From Bacteroidales bacterium (GTDB taxonomy: Bacteria; Bacteroidota; Bacteroidia; Bacteroidales; Marinilabiliaceae): a stretch of DNA of 60,632 bases. The translations under genes were made by a program, and so were the position numbers. Of the stretch, positions 26,377-34,615 are shown in pieces (the first letter of the stretch is position 1; each line of letters starts with the position of its first letter). The stretch spans positions 1-60,632 of the forward strand of contig JAGCYH010000007.1 in NCBI GenBank assembly GCA_017960905.1, in the 5' to 3' direction. The notes under the pieces were generated by a model. The model made no database searches, was not told where the DNA came from, and worked only from the letters and a program-made list of their open reading frames with translations.

Positions 26377-29175
26377 ATGATAATGAGCTCTCAATTCTTA
26401 ACTAATTATACGGAAGTTTCTTTTTTAGAGAGAATTAAAGCTAATCTGCGTTCATGCAAATCATTTTACTTTTCTGTCAGTTTCATAAAAAAAGCAGGAC
26501 TTGTTTTGCTTGCAAATGATATAGTGGCAGCCATTGAAAGAGGCGCTGTTGGAAAATTAATAACTACTACATACCAGAATTTCACTGATATTGAATCATT
26601 AAAGTTCTTTTTGACTTTATCAAGTCATTCAAACTTTGAGTGTCATTTGGATTTTAATTGTTTTTATGATGAAAGGAACTATTCAAAATTCGGATTCCAT
26701 TCGAAAGGATATATGTTTGAATTTGATAATGAATGGGAAATAGTAATCGGCTCTTCAAATATAACACGGTATGCATTATTGAAGAATATAGAATGGGATA
26801 TGGCAGTCAAAGTCCCCAATTATGATATAATAATAACTAAAACAAAAGAAGAGTTCGAAAATTTATGGGAAAGGACAAAACCTCTAAATATAACGTTAAT
26901 CAATGATTATTCTAAACAACTAAATTTTGCTATTGAACGTTGGGATATGGATTACGATTTAACAGGATATGAAATAAAACCCAACTTCATGCAACGTAAG
27001 GCATTACGAGAGTTGAATCGGTACAGAGCAATGGGGCAAAACAAAGCACTTGTGGTGGCAGCAACAGGTAGTGGTAAAACTTACCTTGCAGCATTTGATG
27101 CTTTGAATTTTAATCCAGAAAAACTGCTTTATATTGTACACGAAAGCTCTATTTTGAAGCGTTCACTATCAACTTTTCAAAATGTTTTTGGCCCCGATGT
27201 GTTTATGGGTGAATATAATGGCGAGCACAAAGACATTGATGCCCAATTTCTTTTCTCTACCAATGTTTCAATGTGCAAGTCTCTCTATTTGTTCGCTAAA
27301 AAAGAGTTTGATTACATAATAATTGATGAATGCCACCATGCTGCTGCGGAATCGTACAAAAAGATAATAGACTATTTTGAACCAGAGTTTTTGCTTGGAC
27401 TTACAGCGACACCGGAACGAATGGATAATCAAGATGTGTTTGAATTGTTCGGAAATAACGTGCCGTATGAACTTAGATTAAGAGATGCCTTGATTAATGA
27501 TTTGATAGTTCCTTTTAAGTATTATGGAATCAGAGACGAGCAAGTTGATTTCTCGAAAGAAAATGAAAGGAGAATGATTTCGCAATTTGCTACTGACGAA
27601 CATTGTAAATTTATAGTTGAAAACATTAAAACGCACCGCGTTCCTAATCAAAAACTGAAGGCTCTCGCTTTTTGCAAAAGCATATCGCATGCTCGATTGA
27701 TGGCTGAAGCACTTGAACCATATTATAAAACAGCTTACTTAACAGGGAAAAATGATGCGGGTGAACGTATTAGAGCATTTGAAGATTTACAAAGTGACAA
27801 AGAAGGCACATTAGAGGTTTTATGCGCTGTTGACATTCTTAACGAAGGTGTTGATATTCCTGGTGTTAATATGGTATTATTTATGAGGCCTACAGAATCT
27901 TCAACTATTTTTATTCAACAATTAGGACGTGGATTAAGAAAGTACGACAATAAAAGTTATGTTCCTGTAATCGACTTCATTGGTAACAATTATAAACGAA
28001 GTACACAAATAGCTTTGGCATTAGGCGGATTGGCTCAAGAATTCATTCTAGAAAAACGTCTACTTTGCGCACTTATAAAAGATGATTTCAAACCTATTGG
28101 CCTTTTTGAGTATGGTGTAGAAATACATATTGACAATCTTTCAAAAGAAGAAATTCTAAACTATGTGGAAAAAGAGAATTTCTATAGTTTGAAATATCTA
28201 AAGCAAGACTACAATAACTTCAAAAACTATTTGAATTCAGATACTTATCCGAAACACATGGATTATTTGAATAGTGATAATGCGCCTGATTTACTGAAGT
28301 TTATGCAAATTAAAATCAATCAGAAAAAGACAGGTTCATATTATGGTTTTTTAAAAGGTATAAACGAAGAAAACATTGTGGAATTTGACGAAGAACAATT
28401 ACTTGTAGTCAATTATTTGTCAAGTCTTTTGCATTTGGTTCGTCCTCATGATTATATGATTTGCCAACAATTGCTTTTGGGCGAAAATAGTATTAAAAAC
28501 ATTAATGAAAATCTGAAATCAGAAATCGCAAATTATAATGTAGAAGAATTCAATCATGCGTTAAAGTATTTGCAAGAAAATGAAGTAATAACAATAAAGG
28601 ATGATTATGTAACTATTGCAGGAAAGCAAACTAGTGTATACAAAGAATATTTGGCTGATTTACTTGAATATGGACTGACAAAATACAAGATTGACTATGA
28701 AGATTCAACAGACATGTTCTTGCTTTGGAAAGATTATAGATACGACCAAGTTCAAATAAAACGTTGTGTTAATCCTAATTACACAGCAGTTGGCACATAT
28801 TATGATGATTCTGAAAATGTTGTTTATATTTTTGCTTCAATTAAAAAAGATGAAGTTGAAGGAAAGGAATATTTGAATTATAAAGATAAATTCATTGAAC
28901 CTTCCGTATTTCAATGGGAATGTATGGCAAATATCAGTGACAAACATTTAAACGCATTAAATGATAGCAAATATGCACATTTGTTTATCAGAAAGATGGA
29001 TAGTGAAAATGGAATCACGCTTCCATTCACATATGTTGGAAAAGGACATTTGCAGAACCCTCGACGGTCTCAAAACAAAGATGATAAGCGGACTTTCATT
29101 TTTGATATACATATGGAAAACGAACTGCCAGATTACCTTCAGTACGATTTTGGATTGACAAAAGGCATTATATGA
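26377..29175 (+). CDS. PLD-like nuclease / SF2 helicase / DUF3427 fusion
   Basis: A 932-residue protein. Residues about 20-165 form a phospholipase D-like nuclease half with HSK (108-110) and GSSN (about 125-128) in place of a full HKD motif. Residues about 205-560 are a superfamily 2 helicase: Walker A ATGSGKT (about 229-235), box II DECH (317-320), LTATPERMD, and motif VI QLGRGLRK (about 513-520). The C-terminal third matches DUF3427. Strongly AT-rich against its neighbours, which suggests horizontal transfer. It is translationally coupled to a NUDIX gene (ATGA at 29172). Proteins of this type act on DNA and recur in mobile islands; a defence role is inference. Confidence 0.87.
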   Translation: MIMSSQFLTNYTEVSFLERIKANLRSCKSFYFSVSFIKKAGLVLLANDIVAAIERGAVGKLITTTYQNFTDIESLKFFLTLSSHSNFECHLDFNCFYDERNYSKFGFHSKGYMFEFDNEWEIVIGSSNITRYALLKNIEWDMAVKVPNYDIIITKTKEEFENLWERTKPLNITLINDYSKQLNFAIERWDMDYDLTGYEIKPNFMQRKALRELNRYRAMGQNKALVVAATGSGKTYLAAFDALNFNPEKLLYIVHESSILKRSLSTFQNVFGPDVFMGEYNGEHKDIDAQFLFSTNVSMCKSLYLFAKKEFDYIIIDECHHAAAESYKKIIDYFEPEFLLGLTATPERMDNQDVFELFGNNVPYELRLRDALINDLIVPFKYYGIRDEQVDFSKENERRMISQFATDEHCKFIVENIKTHRVPNQKLKALAFCKSISHARLMAEALEPYYKTAYLTGKNDAGERIRAFEDLQSDKEGTLEVLCAVDILNEGVDIPGVNMVLFMRPTESSTIFIQQLGRGLRKYDNKSYVPVIDFIGNNYKRSTQIALALGGLAQEFILEKRLLCALIKDDFKPIGLFEYGVEIHIDNLSKEEILNYVEKENFYSLKYLKQDYNNFKNYLNSDTYPKHMDYLNSDNAPDLLKFMQIKINQKKTGSYYGFLKGINEENIVEFDEEQLLVVNYLSSLLHLVRPHDYMICQQLLLGENSIKNINENLKSEIANYNVEEFNHALKYLQENEVITIKDDYVTIAGKQTSVYKEYLADLLEYGLTKYKIDYEDSTDMFLLWKDYRYDQVQIKRCVNPNYTAVGTYYDDSENVVYIFASIKKDEVEGKEYLNYKDKFIEPSVFQWECMANISDKHLNALNDSKYAHLFIRKMDSENGITLPFTYVGKGHLQNPRRSQNKDDKRTFIFDIHMENELPDYLQYDFGLTKGII

Positions 29176-29567
29176 AAACAATCGAAGTCTCAGCCGCCAT
29201 AATTCACGACAGCGCCGGTCGCATTTTTGCTACTCAGCGCGGGTATGGCGATATGCAGGGCGGTTGGGAATTCCCGGGTGGAAAAATTGAAGCTGGCGAA
29301 ACGCCTGAAGCGGCTCTGAAACGCGAGATTTTGGAAGAATTGGACACGCAAATCGTTGTTGAGCAATTTATTACCACAGTCGAATACGATTATCCCAACT
29401 TTCACCTTACAATGCACTGCTATTTGTGCAGTGTCGCAAACGGCAATCTGACATTGAAAGAACACAAGGCCGCCCGTTGGTTGTCGGCAAACGAGCTCGA
29501 CAGCGTTGACTGGCTGACAGCGGACAAGGTGGTAGTGGAAGAGGAGAAGAGCTTTTGCAATAGATAA
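29172..29567 (+). CDS. NUDIX hydrolase, MutT-like nucleotide pyrophosphohydrolase
   Basis: A 131-residue MutT-type protein. The Nudix box runs from Gly37 to about residue 59 with the catalytic Arg51-Glu52 and Glu55-Glu56; the usual Gly near the end of the box is Asp58. Such enzymes hydrolyse (d)NTPs or oxidised nucleotides. The start overlaps the stop of the PLD-helicase gene as ATGA, so the two are made together. Whether it cleans the nucleotide pool or makes or destroys a signal nucleotide for the helicase is unknown. Confidence 0.9.
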   Translation: MKTIEVSAAIIHDSAGRIFATQRGYGDMQGGWEFPGGKIEAGETPEAALKREILEELDTQIVVEQFITTVEYDYPNFHLTMHCYLCSVANGNLTLKEHKAARWLSANELDSVDWLTADKVVVEEEKSFCNR

Positions 29568-29599
29568 GAAAACTGTTTCTGCAAAATATAAAGTCAAAC

Positions 29600-30331
29600 T
29601 TACATTGGCATTTCTTGAAACACTTTACCATTGATTAATTTTCCATTCTTGTGTTTGCTTCGTTTAACGCCATCGCTACCCCAAGTGCCCCATTGTTTGA
29701 AAAAGAAGGCAGCATCTTGTTTCTCAGTTTGGTCTTTTATTGAAAGCACCCATTCTTCTTTCATAGGACGTGCTTGCTGTCCGCTTTCACCTCCTACTAT
29801 CACCCAATCGATATTTTTTAAATCTAAAACACCCAGATCCTCAATAAGCGGCTCGCATGAAAGGAAACGTATTGGCGCTTCGAGAACTCTTAAACATTCA
29901 ATTCTTGATTTAGAGGATTGTGCTTCTACGGTTACGCCAAGCCAAACATTGTCAGGAACGTCGTGAGTTAGGAAGTACTCAGCCATACGTTCGGCACGTT
30001 TAGTAAGTAATTGATATCTGTGTTGTGGTGTCCGACGGATGGTGTACATCACTTTATCGACGAACTCAAACGGAACCTCTTTATGAAATAAATCACTCAT
30101 TGAACATACAAAAATAGTATGCGGTTGTTTCCAAAGCAATGGTTCGTCAAGGCATTCGTTGTGCAGAGTTACATTAAAACCATTGGCATATTTATCCAAT
30201 CCCATCGCATTCAGCCTCCGAGTCATTGTTTCTGCGTAGCAATGAGCACATCCTTGCGAAATCTTGGTACATCCAGTAACAGGATTCCAAGTTTTGTCAG
30301 TCCATTCTATTTTGGTAGATTTTGTCGCCAT
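29600..30331 (-). CDS. DUF5131 family (phage Gp37/Gp68-like, three-Cys) protein
   Basis: A 243-residue protein opening with STKIEWTDKTWNPVTGCTKIS and a CX6CX2C cluster (Cys21, Cys28, Cys31), followed by the blocks FVCSMSDLFH, YQLLTKRAERM, DNVWLGVTVE and DWVIVGGESGQQARP. This is the phage Gp37/Gp68 (DUF5131) family, probably an iron-sulfur enzyme related to radical-SAM folds though the Cys spacing is not the canonical CX3CX2C. It lies 2 bases after tcmP, its usual companion. Confidence 0.88.
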   Translation of the reverse strand: MATKSTKIEWTDKTWNPVTGCTKISQGCAHCYAETMTRRLNAMGLDKYANGFNVTLHNECLDEPLLWKQPHTIFVCSMSDLFHKEVPFEFVDKVMYTIRRTPQHRYQLLTKRAERMAEYFLTHDVPDNVWLGVTVEAQSSKSRIECLRVLEAPIRFLSCEPLIEDLGVLDLKNIDWVIVGGESGQQARPMKEEWVLSIKDQTEKQDAAFFFKQWGTWGSDGVKRSKHKNGKLINGKVFQEMPM

Positions 30332-30333
30332 GA

Positions 30334-31281
30334 TTATTTGTTTATTATCTGATGTGCTATTTTAACCGCACTCTGATTGTTTGATGCAAAAGCAAAATGA
30401 AATATGGGTATATTTCTTGTATTATATAGTACCAAAGGCATTTCAGTAACGTACTTGAAAATAGTTTGCATTTGCTGTATATACAGGTTCGCTATTTTCT
30501 CTATCGGGTTTTTGACTTTTTCTACTATTTCAGTCTCTCCGAATAATGTATTCTCATATCGTGTGTTATAGAAATAGTTTTTTAGGAAGGTCTCGTCCTT
30601 GCCAAAAAAAGAAGTCAATTTTTCAATGTGCGTTAATTTACACTTTCTGTCTAACAAGCGATTTACAATGACACCTGTTGGTATAAGAATCCATAAATCA
30701 GTACCAGTCCCTTCTAATTTGCTTATAGAGTTCCAATTGACCTGCATTCCAAAGGGGTCCAAAAGTACTAGTGATTTTAGTTTTGTATTCTTGTGCATTG
30801 CATCTGCAAGTAACTCTAGTTGCTCATTTGCATCGGAGTGACGGAACACTAGTTCTTTGTCGGTTTGAATTCTAGAAAGTTTTTCTTTTAGTTGATTGCT
30901 GGAAGTTTCGTCTTTGTCTATAAAATAGTAATAATCAAAACCATTTAGTGTAGTATTTAACACGCGTTCCGCAGCACCTTTATATGGAGTTAGTTCTTCT
31001 TCTTTGATTTCAAGCTCATTAAATATTTTGAGTGTGTCTTCGTCATACAATATTTCTACATCTTCATTCTCGTTGCGAGAACCACTTCCTGCAAATCCAT
31101 CAAAGTAAATCAATTTCCATTCGTTCTTATCTCTATAAGCATTCATTATCGTCAAATATGCATTGACATATTTTTCAAAAGCAATAAGTTTGCGTTCTGT
31201 CCATGGACCACCCCATGTAGTATATGCTTCGCTTGCTAATAACGCATCATTGTCTTCTGATATTTTGTATTTTTTGTCCAT
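30334..31281 (-). CDS. tcmP: Three-Cys-motif partner protein TcmP
   Basis: A 315-residue protein of the TcmP family, named for its co-occurrence with the three-Cys (DUF5131) protein encoded just downstream. It shows WGGPWTERKLIAFEKYV at the N-terminus, the glycine loop FDGFAGSG (residues 60-67) and LLDPFG (residues 173-178), resembling a Rossmann methyltransferase with a DPPY-like motif. AT-rich. The stump of an AAA ATPase gene lies directly upstream and may supply its promoter. The biochemical activity of the pair has not been established as far as I know; modification of a nucleic acid or protein is a reasonable guess. Confidence 0.88.
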   Translation of the reverse strand: MDKKYKISEDNDALLASEAYTTWGGPWTERKLIAFEKYVNAYLTIMNAYRDKNEWKLIYFDGFAGSGSRNENEDVEILYDEDTLKIFNELEIKEEELTPYKGAAERVLNTTLNGFDYYYFIDKDETSSNQLKEKLSRIQTDKELVFRHSDANEQLELLADAMHKNTKLKSLVLLDPFGMQVNWNSISKLEGTGTDLWILIPTGVIVNRLLDRKCKLTHIEKLTSFFGKDETFLKNYFYNTRYENTLFGETEIVEKVKNPIEKIANLYIQQMQTIFKYVTEMPLVLYNTRNIPIFHFAFASNNQSAVKIAHQIINK

Positions 31282-31317
31282 TTGTATTCTTTCTCTGAAG
31301 TTATAGTTGGTTAGTTT

Positions 31318-31404
31318 TTATACATTCACTCGCGAAAAGTCTTCAATTCTCAGATGGTCGATACCTCTGAAATTCTTGATTTCGATGTTTTTGAACCCGT
31401 CCAT
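31318..31404 (-). pseudogene. N-terminal stump of an OLD-like AAA ATPase gene
   Basis: The minus strand from the ATG at 31404-31402 encodes 28 residues, MDGFKNIEIKNFRGIDHLRI then EDFSRVNV, and stops. This is the first beta-strand and helix of OLD/RecF-type ATPases, in which the next residues would be the Walker A loop. A TATTTTTG box (minus strand, 31458-31451) lies upstream. The rest of the gene is absent and tcmP begins 36 bases later, so replacement or deletion at this spot is likely. Confidence 0.7.
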
Positions 31405-31603
31405 AATGTTATAAATCTCAGAATAATAGCAGTGAAGTAATATTAAAGTGCAAAAATAACATTTTTTCATTCCACAACTTTTTCACACCACAAAAATACT
31501 ATCAACCGTCTGTGTCTCGTAAAAATCCATGCAACGAAATTTGCATTAGGAGCGTAAAAACCGAAAGAAAGTTTTCCGGAATGTAAAAAGGAAAGTTTTG
31601 CGT

Positions 31604-31696
31604 TTATGCTGCTTAGCAGCATAATTGAGCAGTTGTTTGTTAATTGTTTGTTTGACCGCGTCGGTGGACTTGTCCGCCGGCGCGGTTTATTTTTTT
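31604..31696 (+). terminator. Hairpin plus intrinsic terminator with no gene in front
   Basis: A 9-bp hairpin ttatgctgc-TTA-gcagcataa (31604-31624), then a GC-rich stem accgcg...cggtggac/gtccgccg...cgcggt (about 31655-31686), then T7 (31690-31696). The orientation is plus. No plus-strand gene lies between 29567 and this point, so it may end a small RNA or be a leftover of a deleted gene. Apart from this and the ATPase stump, I see nothing in 31282-31772. Confidence 0.6.
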
Positions 31697-31772
31697 GCAT
31701 TTTCATTCGAATTTTATCACCAATCGAGACGGATTAAACAAATAAAAAATGCGTTTTTCAGCCGGAAAAACA

Positions 31773-31818
31773 TAAATTTGTTGCCGCTACGCAGATAGAT
31801 TGCGTAGCACGTTTTTTT
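31773..31818 (+). promoter_or_regulatory. rtcB promoter -7 box and attenuator-like leader hairpin
   Basis: TAAATTTG (31773-31780) would start transcription near 31787. At that point an 8-bp hairpin gctacgca / tgcgtagc (31786-31793, 31801-31808) is followed by T7 (31812-31818), then the ATG at 31849. The form is that of an intrinsic terminator inside the leader. Confidence 0.5.
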
Positions 31819-31848
31819 CTTTGCGCTGAAATCAGAAAAGCAACTACT

Positions 31849-33072
31849 ATGAAAGAGATTACAGGCAAATACTCGTCGGCGAAGATATTCACCGACAATG
31901 TAGACGAGGCGTCGATGCAGCAGATCGAAACGCTTTGCAATCAGGAATTTACGTCGGGCGCGCGGATACGTCTGATGCCCGACGTGCATGCCGGTGCTGG
32001 CTGCACGATAGGCACTACGATGACGATTCGGGACAAAATTGTCCCGAACCTCGTAGGCGTAGATATCGGTTGCGGCATGGAGACGGTGGTGCTCAGGGCC
32101 GGCAGCGAGGCTGCCGAGGCCTTCAACCCGGCATTGCTCGACAGCGTAATCCGCAAGAATATCCCTTGCGGATACGACATCCGCAAGATGCCGCATCAGT
32201 ATGCGCAAGGGGTTGAGTTTGAGAAAGTTCGCGCACAATACAACAAGGCGCGCGCCATGCGTAGCGTGGGCACGCTCGGCGGCGGCAACCATTTCATAGA
32301 GGCCGACCGCGACGACGAGGGCAACCTCTACCTCGTGGTGCACTCGGGCAGCCGCCACGCCGGTCTCGAGGTGGCCGAATACTATCAGGAAGAGGCTTGG
32401 CGGCAGCTGAACCACAATCAGAAACGCGACCTCGATGAGGTGATAGCCCAGATGAAGGCTGAGCACCGCGAGAGCGAGATAGAGGAGCGCCTGAAGGAAC
32501 TGAAGGCGCAGATTCTGACCACCGTTCCGAAAAGTCTGGCCTACGTAAGCGGCTCATTGTTCGACGATTACATTAATGATATGGGCATAATGCAGCATTT
32601 TGCCATGATGAACCGCAAAGCGATGATGGACGAGATACTCAACGGATTGAAAATCAGCGAGAACGACATTGCAGAGCAGTTCACTACGATACACAACTAC
32701 ATCGACATCGGCAACATGATACTGCGCAAAGGTTCGGTGAGCGCGCAAAAAGGCGAGAAGCTGCTGATACCCATCAACATGCGCGACGGCAGTCTGGTGT
32801 GCGTGGGCAAGGGCAACGAAGACTGGAACTTCTCGGCACCGCACGGTGCCGGAAGAATAATGAGCCGTCGGCAGGCAAAGAAAACGCTTGACTTAGAGGA
32901 ATTTAAAGCCGAGATGTCGGGCATTTTCTCCACCACGGTCAACCTCGACACCATCGACGAGGCGCCGATGGCCTACAAAACAATGGACGACATAGTGGAC
33001 AACATAGCGCCCACGGCCGACATTGTGAAAGTGATAAAACCGGTGTTCAACTTCAAAGCAGGGGAGGAATAG
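31849..33072 (+). CDS. rtcB: RNA ligase RtcB
   Basis: A 407-residue RNA-splicing ligase that joins 2',3'-cyclic phosphate (or 3'-phosphate) and 5'-OH ends using GTP and Mn. Metal and active-site blocks are present: MPDVHAGAGCTIGT (about residues 43-56), GVDIGCGMETVVL (about 69-81), TLGGGNHFIEAD (about 142-153), VVHSGSRHAG (about 164-173) and the guanylated-His region SAPHGAGR near 330-337. It is followed 2 bases later by a WYL regulator, an uncommon partner in place of RtcR. The leader contains a terminator-like hairpin. Confidence 0.94.
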   Translation: MKEITGKYSSAKIFTDNVDEASMQQIETLCNQEFTSGARIRLMPDVHAGAGCTIGTTMTIRDKIVPNLVGVDIGCGMETVVLRAGSEAAEAFNPALLDSVIRKNIPCGYDIRKMPHQYAQGVEFEKVRAQYNKARAMRSVGTLGGGNHFIEADRDDEGNLYLVVHSGSRHAGLEVAEYYQEEAWRQLNHNQKRDLDEVIAQMKAEHRESEIEERLKELKAQILTTVPKSLAYVSGSLFDDYINDMGIMQHFAMMNRKAMMDEILNGLKISENDIAEQFTTIHNYIDIGNMILRKGSVSAQKGEKLLIPINMRDGSLVCVGKGNEDWNFSAPHGAGRIMSRRQAKKTLDLEEFKAEMSGIFSTTVNLDTIDEAPMAYKTMDDIVDNIAPTADIVKVIKPVFNFKAGEE

Positions 33073-33074
33073 CC

Positions 33075-34097
33075 ATGCCAGCCAACAAAAACGCTCTGAT
33101 ACGCTACAAGACCATCGACAACTGCCTGCGCAACAAATACCGCCGCTGGACGATAGACGATTTGGTGGAGGCCTGCTGCGACGCGCTTTACGACTGCGAA
33201 GGAGTCGTAAAAGGCGTGTCGCTGCGCACGGTGCAGAGCGACATACAGATGATGCGCAGCGACAAACTCGGCTACAACGCGCCCATAGAGGTGTACGAAA
33301 ACAAATACTACCGTTACGCCGACCCCGACTTCTCGATAACGAAGATGCCGCTGTCGAAAAACGACTACGATGTCATTCGCGAAGCGACTGACATGCTTCG
33401 TCAGTTGGCCGACTTTGAAGAGTTCGACAAGTTCGACGACGTCATCGGTCGCCTCGACGACCGATTGGCTACGGGTCTCAACCGACGCAAGCCCATTATT
33501 CACTACGACACCGTGAAGGACCTGAAAGGTCTGCACCTGCTGAGTCCGCTCTACCGCTACATCGACAGACGGCAGACACTACGCATTATGTATCAGTCGT
33601 TTAATGCCGACGAGCCTACCGAAATAATCTTCTTCCCGTACTTGCTCAAGGAGTTCCGCAACCGTTGGTTTGTATTCGGGTCGAAGCAAGAATCGATGCT
33701 GATGTACAACCTCGCTTTGGACCGTATCAAAAGCATTGAACCAGTTGATATTGAGTATGTTGAAAATCCGGCATTCGATGCGGAGCATTACTTCGACAAC
33801 GTCATTGGCGTAAGCAAATCGATAAAAAGCTTCCCGCGCAGAATTAGATTCTGGGCGTCGGAAGAGCAAAGTAAGTACATCAAGACCAAGCCTTTGCATC
33901 ATTCGCAAAAACTCACCAAAGAGAATCCCGACGGCTCGTGCGAGTTCGAGATTTTTGTGGTTATCAACTTCGAGCTGTTCTCTGTCCTGCTTAGCTTCGG
34001 TGCAGGCGTGAAGGTTATTTCACCGCGTCATGCGGTGAAATATATGCGGAGTCAGGTGGAGCTGATGCATTTGGCGTATGGCGAGCAGGAAGAATAA
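33075..34097 (+). CDS. WYL-domain transcriptional regulator
   Basis: A 340-residue protein with an N-terminal winged-helix region (about residues 1-75, KYRRWTIDDLVEACCDALYD, then SLRTVQSDIQMM) and a WYL domain at about 150-235 (LRIMYQSFNADEPTEIIFFP, FRNRWFVFGS, ALDRIKSIE), followed by a C-terminal extension (WCX-like). WYL proteins sense nucleic-acid ends or nucleotides and often control DNA- and RNA-repair or defence genes. Its 2-base separation from rtcB implies a joint transcript and a role in controlling RNA repair. Confidence 0.9.
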   Translation: MPANKNALIRYKTIDNCLRNKYRRWTIDDLVEACCDALYDCEGVVKGVSLRTVQSDIQMMRSDKLGYNAPIEVYENKYYRYADPDFSITKMPLSKNDYDVIREATDMLRQLADFEEFDKFDDVIGRLDDRLATGLNRRKPIIHYDTVKDLKGLHLLSPLYRYIDRRQTLRIMYQSFNADEPTEIIFFPYLLKEFRNRWFVFGSKQESMLMYNLALDRIKSIEPVDIEYVENPAFDAEHYFDNVIGVSKSIKSFPRRIRFWASEEQSKYIKTKPLHHSQKLTKENPDGSCEFEIFVVINFELFSVLLSFGAGVKVISPRHAVKYMRSQVELMHLAYGEQEE

Positions 34098-34106
34098 AGT
34101 GCAAAT

Positions 34107-34595
34107 TCAGAACGGCAGGAAACGGCCCGTGCGGCGGCAGTAGACTTCGTATTCGTCGCCGAAGTCGCGGCGCAAACGCCGCTCTTCGGTGCTTACTTGA
34201 ATGAGCATTATGACTACGAAACCGGCAAAGACAGCCACCGACTGCCACGTCCACAGTCCGACACAAATGCCTGACAGATAGACGAATGTGCCTGTGAGCA
34301 TTGGGTTGCGGCTTAGTCGGTAGGGTCCGTCGGTCATCAGGTGCTGCGTACGCGGCGCCACCTCGTGCCCGAAGGCGTCCATGGGGTTGCCGTTGCCCTT
34401 GCAGCGCATATAAACGATAGACCACACGCTGATGGCCAGTCCGGCGACGGCGAGAGCCGCGCCGATCGCAAGTCGCACTATATCAATAGGAAACACCGCC
34501 GGTCTTCCCGAGGCTAGCCACATCAGAAACGGTATCAACCCCACAAACAACACCCCGCCCAACACGTATCCGAATATTTCTTTAAGAATTTTCAT
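34107..34595 (-). CDS. Isoprenylcysteine methyltransferase-like membrane protein
   Basis: A 162-residue membrane protein from the ATG at 34595 (MKILKEIFGYVLGGVLFVGL); the longer upstream frame overlaps the EVE-like gene and is not supported. About four helices are followed by the signature GPYRLSRNPMLTGTFVYLSG and EERRLRRDFGDEYEVYCRRT, characteristic of the ICMT/PEMT/NnrU-like family that methylates lipids or small molecules with SAM. Last gene of a four-gene minus-strand operon; whether it belongs functionally with the preceding three is uncertain. Confidence 0.83.
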   Translation of the reverse strand: MKILKEIFGYVLGGVLFVGLIPFLMWLASGRPAVFPIDIVRLAIGAALAVAGLAISVWSIVYMRCKGNGNPMDAFGHEVAPRTQHLMTDGPYRLSRNPMLTGTFVYLSGICVGLWTWQSVAVFAGFVVIMLIQVSTEERRLRRDFGDEYEVYCRRTGRFLPF

Positions 34596-34615
34596 ATAAG
34601 AGTAGTTTTTTTGAA

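Noticed and set aside
29600..30331. DUF5131 protein as a canonical radical-SAM enzyme
   Set aside because: Cysteine spacing is CX6CX2C, not CX3CX2C, so only a distant relation can be suggested.
31467..31706. Minus-strand gene of 79 residues
   Set aside because: No family character, no clear start signal, and it runs through the plus-strand terminator stem; likely chance.
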